11,943 nucleotides of DNA from assembly GCA_025929745.1 (NCBI GenBank), contig JAICPQ010000051.1, positions 1 through 11,943 on the forward strand, read 5' to 3'. This DNA comes from Burkholderiales bacterium (GTDB taxonomy: Bacteria; Pseudomonadota; Gammaproteobacteria; Burkholderiales; SG8-39). Below are positions 5,946 through 11,943 of the stretch, one piece after another (the first letter of the stretch is position 1; each line of letters begins with the position of its first letter). A program made the translations under genes and the position numbers. The notes beneath the pieces were generated by a model. The model searched no databases, was not told the DNA's origin, and saw only the letters and a list, made by a program, of their open reading frames with translations.

Positions 5946-8063
5946 TCAGGCGCGCGCCACCCGGATCACGCCCTTTAGCGCGCGAACCAGCGCGGCCGCG
6001 CGCTTGAGCTGGCCCGCGTCCGTGACATCGAAGCTAAAGCGCATGAAGGCAAGGTCGTCGCGCGTCTGCGTGCGCACCGCCGTGACATTGATTTTCTCGC
6101 GCGCCAGCGCGTCGCCGATGTCGCGCAGGAGACCGCGCCGGTCGGCCGCGGTCACCATGAGATCGACACTGTAGGAAGCGTCGCTTCTGCCCCAGCCGGT
6201 CTCCATGACGCGCTCGGGATGGCGCTCAACGAGGCGCTTCAGGCTCTCGCAACTTTCGCGGTGGACCGAGACCCCCTTGCCGCGCGTCACGAAGCCGCGG
6301 ATCGGGTCCGGCGGCACGGGCTTGCAGCAGCGCGCGAGCTGCGTGGCGAGCCCGTCCAAGCCGACGACGAGCATCGCGGCTTTGCCGGTCGCGGCCTTGC
6401 GCGGCTTCCTCGCTTCCGTTGGCTCGGGCGTCGCGCCTTTCAACGCGATTTGCACCTGGCGGAGGTTCACCTCGTCGCGCGCCACGGCGGCGAACAGCTC
6501 GTCCGGTTTGGCAAACCCGAGCTTGGTGGCAAGCCCCTCGAGGCTTGCCTGCGTAGCGCGTTCCCGGCGCAGCTCCTTCTCGACGATCTCCCGACCTTGC
6601 GCGACCGTCTCCGCGAGCGCCTTGGCGTTGAACCACTGGCGGATCTTGTGGCGCGAGCGCGCGCTCTTGACAAAGCCGCGCTCGGGGTTCAGCCAGTCTC
6701 GGGACGGCCCGCCGGACTTCGCCGCTACGATCTCGACGCGCTGACCGCTCTGCAGCGGCGTATCGAGCTTGACGATGTGGCCGTCAACGCGCGCGCCGCG
6801 GCATCGGTGGCCGAGGTCCGTGTGCAGCGCGTACGCGAAGTCGATCGGTGTCGAGCCGGCCGGCAGGTCGATGACCTTGCCCTGCGGCGTGATCACATAA
6901 ATGGTGTCGTCGAGCTCGGGCTTTTTGACCGGCAGTTCTTCCCGCCAGGCGAGAAGCTGTCGCAGCCACGCAACTTTCTGATCGAACTTCTGCGACGATC
7001 TGGTCTTCTCCTTGTACTGCCAATGCGCGGCGACGCCGTACTCCGCCTGGCGATGCATATCTTCGGTGCGGATCTGCACCTCCAGCGTCTTGCCGCCGGG
7101 GCCGACGACCGCGGTGTGCAGCGATTGATACAGGTTCCCCTTGGGCCGCGAGACGTAGTCGTCGAACTCCTTAGGGATCGGCTGCCACAGGTTGTGTGCC
7201 ACACCGAGCGCGGCGTAGCAGTCCTTCACGTCCGGAACGATAATGCGCAGCGCTCGCACGTCGTAGAGCTGCGAGAAATCGAGCTGCTTCGTACGCATCT
7301 TGTTCCAGATCGAATAGATGTGCTTTGGCCGTCCGGTGATCTCGGCCTTGATACCCATCTCCTCCAATGACGCGCGCAGCGTGGCCATGGCTTTGCCGAT
7401 GTACTGCTCGCGCTCCACGCGCTTCTCGTCCAGCATGCCGGCGATGCGCTTGTAGACCTCCGGCTCGAGATAGCGGAACGACAGGTCCTCGAGCTCCCAC
7501 TTGAGCTGCCAGATGCCGAGGCGGTTGGCAAGCGGCGCGTAGATGTCGAGCGTCTCGCGCGCATACGCGGCTCTTTCCTCCGTCTTGTTTTTGGCGAACC
7601 ATCGCAGCGTCTGGGTGCGGCTGGCAAGGCGGATCAGGACGACACGCACATCCTCGACCATGCCGAGAACCATCTTCCGCAGCACCTCGTTCTGCTCGCG
7701 CGGCGTATCGCGTGTAGCCAGGCGCAGCTGGTAGAGCTTTTCCACCCCGCCCGCGAGGGCGGCAATCTCGTCACCGAAGGACTCGCGCAGCTTGTCGATG
7801 CCCTCCAGGTGCTTGGGCGTGGCGAAGAGAATTCCGGCCGCCCGTCCGGACGCGTCCAGCCCGATCGCCGCGAGGTTCGCCGCCAGGCCGAGCGCGTGGT
7901 GCCAGGTCGGCTCGCCGGTCGATAGCAGTTGCCCGACGTACAGCTGCTCGGCGAACTCCAGCGAGCGCGCGATCAACGCGCGTTCCGGGGCGGCCAAGCC
8001 GGCGGCGAGCGACTCGAGAGCGGCGCCGCCCGATTGCGGATGAAGTTGGACCACCGAAACCAT
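5946..8063 (-). CDS. relA: RelA, (p)ppGpp synthetase of the stringent response
   Basis: A 705-aa long RelA/SpoT homologue. The N-terminal HD hydrolase domain is decayed: where SpoT has HDxxED, this protein has ILFATPKH (78-85), so hydrolase activity should be lost. The synthetase domain is intact: GRPKHIYSIWNKM (244-256), YDVRALRI, and EFDDYVSRPKGNLYQSLHT (299-317). The EFDD acidic motif marks RelA rather than SpoT (RxKD). Then come a TGS domain (about 387-448), a zinc-finger/conserved-Cys region with Cys579-Cys580 and a C-terminal ACT domain (about 632-705). The enzyme makes (p)ppGpp on ribosomes stalled by uncharged tRNA. The start MVSVV matches the MVAV start of E. coli RelA. It has no Shine-Dalgarno; the predicted transcription start coincides with the ATG. 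It is divergent from mtfA. Confidence 0.96.
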   Translation of the reverse strand: MVSVVQLHPQSGGAALESLAAGLAAPERALIARSLEFAEQLYVGQLLSTGEPTWHHALGLAANLAAIGLDASGRAAGILFATPKHLEGIDKLRESFGDEIAALAGGVEKLYQLRLATRDTPREQNEVLRKMVLGMVEDVRVVLIRLASRTQTLRWFAKNKTEERAAYARETLDIYAPLANRLGIWQLKWELEDLSFRYLEPEVYKRIAGMLDEKRVEREQYIGKAMATLRASLEEMGIKAEITGRPKHIYSIWNKMRTKQLDFSQLYDVRALRIIVPDVKDCYAALGVAHNLWQPIPKEFDDYVSRPKGNLYQSLHTAVVGPGGKTLEVQIRTEDMHRQAEYGVAAHWQYKEKTRSSQKFDQKVAWLRQLLAWREELPVKKPELDDTIYVITPQGKVIDLPAGSTPIDFAYALHTDLGHRCRGARVDGHIVKLDTPLQSGQRVEIVAAKSGGPSRDWLNPERGFVKSARSRHKIRQWFNAKALAETVAQGREIVEKELRRERATQASLEGLATKLGFAKPDELFAAVARDEVNLRQVQIALKGATPEPTEARKPRKAATGKAAMLVVGLDGLATQLARCCKPVPPDPIRGFVTRGKGVSVHRESCESLKRLVERHPERVMETGWGRSDASYSVDLMVTAADRRGLLRDIGDALAREKINVTAVRTQTRDDLAFMRFSFDVTDAGQLKRAAALVRALKGVIRVARA

Positions 8064-8074
8064 GCGGGTATTTT
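8046..8074 (+). promoter_or_regulatory. Candidate mtfA promoter overlapping the relA -10
   Basis: TTGGAC (8046-8051) and TATTTT (8069-8074) are 17 bp apart. The -10 is the other strand of the relA -10, forming one symmetric A/T core between divergent genes. The expected start near 8081 leaves only about 2 nt before ATG 8083. The match is weaker than on the relA side, so this is tentative. Confidence 0.35.
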
Positions 8075-8098
8075 ATGGGTCCATGGGTTGGCTGACGA
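8070..8098 (-). promoter_or_regulatory. Candidate relA promoter giving a leaderless mRNA
   Basis: On the minus strand, -35 TCGTCA (plus 8093-8098; 4 of 6 to consensus) and -10 TAAAAT (plus 8070-8075; 5 of 6) are separated by exactly 17 bp. Six bases separate the -10 from the A of the relA ATG (8063), so initiation 7 nt past the -10 would fall on the start codon itself. The -35 and spacer lie inside or next to the mtfA 5' coding region. This is a motif reading only. Confidence 0.5.
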
Positions 8099-8826
8099 AT
8101 TGGCGCCGGCGCCGGGTGCTGTCGAGACACCGCATCGACGATGCGCTCTGGAGACGGGCGACTAGCGCGCTCGCTTTCCTGCCGAAGAGCGAGAAGCTCA
8201 AGGAACTCTCCCTCCTCTTCCTCGCCGAGAAGCAGTTCGCCGCCGCGCACGGCCTCGAGGTTACCGATGCGATGCGCGTGTCGATTGCGGCGCAGGCCTG
8301 CCTGCCGATCCTCGAGCTCGGCATCGACTGGTACGCCGGCTTCACCGGCATCGTTGTCTACCCGGGCGATTTCCGCGTGCGCCGCACGCATACGGACGAG
8401 GCCGGCGTCGTACACGAATGGGACGACGAGCTCGCCGGCGAAGCGATGCCCGGCGGGCCGGTCGTGCTCTCATGGGACGCCGCCGCGAACGATCCGCTGG
8501 TGAACGTCGTCATCCACGAGTTCGCGCACAAGATCGACATGCTGAACGGCGCGGCCGACGGCCTGCCGCCGCTGCACCCGGGCATGGATCGCGCCGCCTG
8601 GGCGCGCGCCTTCGAGGAGGCTTACGAGGGCTTCTGCGACGCGGTCGACCGGGACAAGGAGACCTGGCTCGATCCCTACGCCGCGGAACATCCTTCCGAG
8701 TTTTTTGCGGTCATCAGCGAAGCATTCTTCGAGCACCCGGCGGAGACGCGCCGGCGCTACCCCGACGTCTACGACCAGCTAAAGCTTTTCTACCGCCAGG
8801 ACCCGAGCAGCTTTTCCGTCGCCTGA
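8083..8826 (+). CDS. mtfA: MtfA-type zinc-dependent peptidase (M90)
   Basis: 247 aa from ATG 8083. The zincin motif HEFAH (145-149) lies in VVIHEFAHKIDMLNG, and the third ligand is Glu213 in EFFAVISEAFFEHP. Other family blocks are present: LPILELGIDWYAGF and YPGDF, plus WDPYAAEHPSEFF-like sequence before the third ligand. E. coli MtfA is a cytosolic peptidase that also binds the glucose repressor Mlc; no substrate can be read from this sequence. ATG 8083 (MGWLTNW, typical start) is preferred. An in-frame ATG at 8062 overlaps the relA ATG on the opposite strand within one CATG. The final 37 bp overlap the end of the isomerase-like gene convergently. Confidence 0.92.
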   Translation: MGWLTNWRRRRVLSRHRIDDALWRRATSALAFLPKSEKLKELSLLFLAEKQFAAAHGLEVTDAMRVSIAAQACLPILELGIDWYAGFTGIVVYPGDFRVRRTHTDEAGVVHEWDDELAGEAMPGGPVVLSWDAAANDPLVNVVIHEFAHKIDMLNGAADGLPPLHPGMDRAAWARAFEEAYEGFCDAVDRDKETWLDPYAAEHPSEFFAVISEAFFEHPAETRRRYPDVYDQLKLFYRQDPSSFSVA

Positions 8827-9560
8827 AGCGCGCGCTTGGCGCGCTCGAGCGGTTCCAGCTTCTGCGCCACGGGCACCTCCAGACTCAGCGGCAAGCCCTC
8901 CGGCGTGGCTCTTAGCAATCCCCGCAGATCGAGCGCACCCTCGCCGGGAAACAATCGATCGCCGCGCGCCTGCCGAATGAGCTCGCTCACCTCGGTTGGC
9001 CGCCCCGGATGCGCGTCGCAGAACTGCAGATAGCGCATGCGCGCGCCCTGGAGGTCGGCGAACGTGTTCTCGGCGCGGTAGAAATGGATCGCGTCGACGA
9101 GGAGCGCCGCGTTCTCGTTTCCTTCGAGCACGCGCTTCGCTTTGGCCACCGTCGACACCTCGACCCATGGCATCGGCTCCAGATTGACCTGAAGCCCGTA
9201 CTTCGCGGCCAGCGCACACAGGTTTGAAAAATTCAGGCGCAGCCGCGCCTCGTCCGGGTCGGCGCCGTGCGCAAGGATTTCGCTGGCACCGAGGTGCGCG
9301 GCCTGTTCCATCACCGGCTCGAAGTCGGCGACGCGAGTGGACGCATCGACCCGGAACACCTCGACGTCGAGGACGCTCAGACCCGTATCAGCCAGCCGGC
9401 GCTCGGTCTCGGCAAGGTGAAAGGCCGGAAGGGTCTGCCCAGCCACTGGAATAAGGCGCAGGCCGACGCAGTCGTACCCCGCCTCCGCCGCCACAGTCAC
9501 CAGCTCGTGCGGCGCGAGCTCCATGCACGTGAGAGCCGCGAGACCGATGCGGCGCTTCAC
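8790..9560 (-). CDS. TIM-barrel sugar phosphate isomerase/epimerase-like protein (AP-endonuclease 2 fold)
   Basis: 256 aa of the xylose-isomerase-like TIM barrel superfamily. Likely metal and acid/base residues occur at barrel-strand ends: Glu128 (NLEPMPW), Asp156 and His159 (VDAIHF), Asp182 and His184 (QFCDAH) and Glu228 (SLEVP). This pattern fits active sugar or keto-acid isomerases, epimerases and dehydratases of the family, but the exact reaction cannot be deduced. It starts with GTG at 9560, overlapping the cupin stop as GTGA. GAGGAG lies a few bases upstream, so translation is probably coupled. It is last in the minus-strand operon after livF-SBP-cupin, suggesting it processes the transported compound. 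Its 3' end overlaps mtfA by 37 bp. Confidence 0.85.
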   Translation of the reverse strand: MKRRIGLAALTCMELAPHELVTVAAEAGYDCVGLRLIPVAGQTLPAFHLAETERRLADTGLSVLDVEVFRVDASTRVADFEPVMEQAAHLGASEILAHGADPDEARLRLNFSNLCALAAKYGLQVNLEPMPWVEVSTVAKAKRVLEGNENAALLVDAIHFYRAENTFADLQGARMRYLQFCDAHPGRPTEVSELIRQARGDRLFPGEGALDLRGLLRATPEGLPLSLEVPVAQKLEPLERAKRALQATEKLLGSWR

Positions 9561-10084
9561 GGCTCCTCAGCGTCGATAAAGACCATTGCTAGGCGGCAGG
9601 TCGCGGCACCGCGGTTGATCCAGGCATGGTTGGTGCCCTGCTGCACCACCACGTCGCCCGCGGCCAACGTCAAATCCGAATCATCAAGAAGCAACGTGAT
9701 TTCGCCTTCCAGAACCACCACGTAATCAAGGCTGCGCGTGCGGTGAATCGCAGGATGGCGCGGCGGATGGCCGGGCTTGACCTCCGGGCCGATGCCGAAG
9801 TCGCGCAGCACGGCTTCGTTGTCGCGCACCTCGCCGCCGACGCCGGGCGGAAACTCCGCGATCCGAAATATCGTGCCGCGGCGCGGGGGCGGTACGCCGA
9901 TTTCGCGCGCGGCGCGATCGCCGGCAACGGAGACGCTAGCCGGCGACTCATCGGTCACCCAGAGGAGCGTGGAAGCGTTGCCAGCATGACGCTGCTTGAC
10001 GTTCGGCGCTGCCGCGTCGATGAGCACCGTCGAGCGGCCGTCGGGGCGGCGGCCGGTGACCACGCGCCGCACCGGCTTCGCCAT
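9557..10084 (-). CDS. Single-domain cupin protein
   Basis: 175 aa. The C-terminal half is a cupin barrel. Motif 1 is degenerate around HPPRHPAIHRTRSLDYVV to LEGEI (106-129), with His110 or His114 and Asp120 in place of the usual Glu. Motif 2 is GDVVVQQGTNHAWINRG (143-159), with His153 and Asn157. The N-terminal about 75 residues (RRVVTGRRPDGRS, STLLWVTDESPA, PPPRRGTIFRI) form an extension seen in a group of unassigned proteobacterial cupins. Cupins include dioxygenases, isomerases and ligand-binding regulators; no DNA-binding domain is present, so an enzyme or small-molecule sensor role is inferred. ATG 10084 lies 2 nt after the binding-protein stop, and the 3' end overlaps the isomerase start by 4 bp. 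Confidence 0.85.
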   Translation of the reverse strand: MAKPVRRVVTGRRPDGRSTVLIDAAAPNVKQRHAGNASTLLWVTDESPASVSVAGDRAAREIGVPPPRRGTIFRIAEFPPGVGGEVRDNEAVLRDFGIGPEVKPGHPPRHPAIHRTRSLDYVVVLEGEITLLLDDSDLTLAAGDVVVQQGTNHAWINRGAATCRLAMVFIDAEEP

Positions 10085-10086
10085 CG

Positions 10087-11220
10087 TTACTTCTTGTTGA
10101 GCGGCGGCAGCGTCTCGACCACGACCTGCTTTCCGCCCTTCACTTCCACGAGGAAGCTTTCGCGATCGATGTCGCCCTTGTCGTCGAAGCAGAGGTCCAT
10201 CAGGAGGCCGGGATGCTGCTTCGCGCTGAAGCAGGCGTTGCGGATCGCCTGGGCGAAGCCCTTGCGGTCGAACTTGCCCATCTTCTCGGTGACCGCCTTG
10301 ACCACGTACATGCCGGTGTAGCCCTTGATGCCGTTGTGGTCGGACTTGCTGCGGAACTCCTTCTCGTACTTTTCGGCGAACTGACGAATGAGCGGATTCG
10401 GCGCATCGATGGTGAGGCCGACGTGGCCCTTCACGCCATTCGCGGCGTCGCCGGCAAGCTCGATCACCTTCTGACCCATGATCGTCGTTTCGCCGACGAT
10501 CGGTTTGTCATACCCCTGCTTGCGCAGCTCGCGCAGGAGGCGCGCCGACTCTTCCTCGTTCAGGTAGGCGAAGAGCGCGTCGGCGTTGGCCTGCTTCGCG
10601 CGCAGCACGGCGCTCGAAAAATCGACCTGGCCGGCGTCAGTGGAGATATCGGCTGCCACCTTGATACCGCGCGCGCCGAGCTCCTTCACGATGGAGTCGC
10701 GCCCGCCCTTGCCGAAGTCGTTGTTCACGAACACCACCGCGACGCTCTTCGCCTTCATGCCGGTTGCGATGTAGTTGGCGATCTTCGGCATGCCGGTCGC
10801 CTGCGAGAACGACGTGCGGTAAACGTACGGATTTCCCTGCTGCGTGATGTTCGCCGCTTCACCGCCGGTGAAGTTCGGCACCTCGGCGCGCCGCGTCTCC
10901 GCCATGCTGACGTTGATCGACCCGGAGAACACGGGGCCCATCACGACGTAGACCTCGTTGTCGATCGCCTTAGTGGTGAGCGCCTTGGCGATCGCCGGGT
11001 TGGATTGCGTGTCGGCGTTCTCGAGCACGATCTTGCGCCCGAGGATGCCGCCGGCGGCGTTGATCTCCTTTACCGCGAGCTCGACCCCGTTCTTGAAGTT
11101 CGTGCCGGCGGTGGTTCCGGTCCCCGAGAGCTCCACTACGTTGGCGATCTTGACACTCTGCTGCGCGGCCGCGAGCGGCGCGGCGAGCGCGAGCGCGATG
11201 GCGATTGCAATGCGATTCAT
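10087..11220 (-). CDS. Branched-chain amino acid-type ABC transporter substrate-binding protein
   Basis: 377 aa with a clear Sec signal peptide: positive MNR, a hydrophobic stretch IAIAIALALAAPLAAA, and cleavage near AAA-QQ (about residue 19). The mature protein begins VKIANVVELSGTGTTAGTNFKNG, the usual start of type I periplasmic binding proteins of the Leu/Ile/Val (LivK/LivJ) family. It continues with GGEAANIT and VVFVNNDFGKGG, typical of the second lobe boundary. Two late cysteines (NACFSAK and LCFDD) may form a disulphide. Ligands of this family include amino acids, amides, urea and aromatic acids; specificity cannot be read here. Its ATG overlaps the livF stop by 4 bp (ATGA, 11217-11220), with GGAGG about 12 nt upstream. 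Downstream enzyme-like genes hint at a catabolic substrate rather than leucine. Confidence 0.92.
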   Translation of the reverse strand: MNRIAIAIALALAAPLAAAQQSVKIANVVELSGTGTTAGTNFKNGVELAVKEINAAGGILGRKIVLENADTQSNPAIAKALTTKAIDNEVYVVMGPVFSGSINVSMAETRRAEVPNFTGGEAANITQQGNPYVYRTSFSQATGMPKIANYIATGMKAKSVAVVFVNNDFGKGGRDSIVKELGARGIKVAADISTDAGQVDFSSAVLRAKQANADALFAYLNEEESARLLRELRKQGYDKPIVGETTIMGQKVIELAGDAANGVKGHVGLTIDAPNPLIRQFAEKYEKEFRSKSDHNGIKGYTGMYVVKAVTEKMGKFDRKGFAQAIRNACFSAKQHPGLLMDLCFDDKGDIDRESFLVEVKGGKQVVVETLPPLNKK

Positions 11221-11939
11221 GACTGGCGTATTCCTCCCAAAAATAAGCGATTGAGATCCGGGTCCCGCAAGAGCTCGGCCGCCGGACGATCGAGCGCCAG
11301 GCGCCCCATTTCGAGCACCAGCGCCCGGTCGGCGTAGGCGAGCGCGCTGCGCACGTTCTGCTCGACCATGAGCACGGTCGTCCCTTCGTCGGCGAGCCTG
11401 CGCAGCAGCCGGAACACGTCCTGGCTGATGATAGGCGAAAGCCCGATGGATGGCTCGTCGATCAGCAGCACGCGCGGCCGCAGGAGCAGCGCGCGCCCGA
11501 CCTCGAGCTGTTTCTGCTCGCCGCCCGACAGCGTCGACGCCTGGTTATGCTGGCGCTCGCCGATGCGCGGGAAGCGCGCGAGCACCTCGGCGATCCTCTC
11601 CGCGCGTACCCGTGGAGAGCGGATCGTGATTCCGCCGAGCTCGAGGTTGTGCAGCACGGAAAGCCCGCCGAAGAGATTGCGTCCCTGCGGCACGAAGGCC
11701 ACGCCCCTTTCAAGCATCCTGCGCGGCGGCACGCCGGAAGTGATTTCGCCGTCGAGGCGGATCTCGCCCGAGCGGGGAACGAGCAGGCCGAAGAGCGTCT
11801 TCAGCGCCGTGGACTTGCCCGCACCGTTCGGACCGATGAGGAGCGTGAGTTCGCCTTCCCGCGCGATGAAACTCAGCTCGTGGAGGATGGTGAGGGTCGG
11901 CGAATAGCCGGCGATCACGTTGCGGAACTCAATTGCCAA
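11217..11939 (-). CDS. livF: LivF-type ABC transporter ATP-binding protein, possibly 5'-incomplete
   Basis: 240 aa from a TTG at 11939. Walker A GPNGAGKST (36-44), Q-loop VPQGRN (Gln85), signature LSGGEQKQLEVGRALL (137-152) and Walker B VLLIDEP (157-163) are all intact. The switch region reads VEQN, typical of LivF, whereas LivG has EHD. It hydrolyses ATP at the inner membrane to drive uptake with LivG, LivH and LivM partners. Those are not in the window and probably lie just upstream on the minus strand. Family proteins start close to this point, but only 4 bases of upstream sequence are available, so the true start may be an upstream ATG outside the window. It is first in the visible operon and coupled to the binding-protein gene. 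Confidence 0.93.
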   Translation of the reverse strand: MAIEFRNVIAGYSPTLTILHELSFIAREGELTLLIGPNGAGKSTALKTLFGLLVPRSGEIRLDGEITSGVPPRRMLERGVAFVPQGRNLFGGLSVLHNLELGGITIRSPRVRAERIAEVLARFPRIGERQHNQASTLSGGEQKQLEVGRALLLRPRVLLIDEPSIGLSPIISQDVFRLLRRLADEGTTVLMVEQNVRSALAYADRALVLEMGRLALDRPAAELLRDPDLNRLFLGGIRQS

Positions 11940-11943
11940 GGTA

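Noticed and set aside
6219..7370. 383-aa open frame antisense to relA
   Set aside because: Its codons mirror the relA reading frame; no family resemblance, low-complexity Arg/Ala/Leu content.
10213..11337. 374-aa open frame antisense to the substrate-binding protein and livF
   Set aside because: Crosses two genuine genes on the other strand and has no recognisable motifs; a GC-driven shadow.

Overview
The window looks like chromosomal DNA from a GC-rich (by eye about 65%) betaproteobacterium, probably near Burkholderiales or Nitrosomonadales. This rests on the high GC, the mix of phoU-ppx, ppk1, sixA, relA and mtfA, and a Liv-type ABC transporter operon. The lineage call is inference, since no ribosomal marker is present. 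Coding density is very high: the longest non-coding stretch is about 130 bp, and no transposase, phage gene, CRISPR array or rRNA was seen.

Region 1 (1-5086) is a polyphosphate and phosphate-signalling block. A degenerate tRNA gene with anticodon GAG lies on the minus strand and diverges from sixA (phosphohistidine phosphatase). sixA converges with and overlaps ppx (exopolyphosphatase), which sits downstream of phoU. phoU diverges from ppk1 (polyphosphate kinase) across a 128-bp intergenic region. That region holds a perfect 7-4-7 direct repeat with PhoB-box architecture, oriented toward ppk1. Polyphosphate synthesis (ppk1), breakdown (ppx) and phosphate control (phoU) are therefore contiguous.

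Region 2 (about 5083-8826) has dgkA just downstream of ppk1. Its conserved N-terminus extends upstream of any normal start codon. Next come a DoxX-family membrane protein, relA (the synthetase-only (p)ppGpp enzyme, with a decayed HD hydrolase domain) and mtfA (zinc peptidase). relA and mtfA diverge from a very short, apparently bidirectional promoter that predicts a leaderless relA mRNA.

Region 3 (8790-11943) is a minus-strand operon with 4-bp or 2-bp junctions: livF-type ATPase, periplasmic Liv-type binding protein, cupin, then a TIM-barrel sugar-isomerase-like protein. It looks like an uptake-plus-catabolism cassette for an unidentified small organic compound. Its upstream part lies beyond the window edge.

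All three convergent gene pairs overlap at their 3' ends. I did not find a convincing new multi-gene system. The points most worth a second look are the odd tRNA, the dgkA start, the relA/mtfA promoter, the Pho box and the uncharacterised transport/cupin/isomerase operon.
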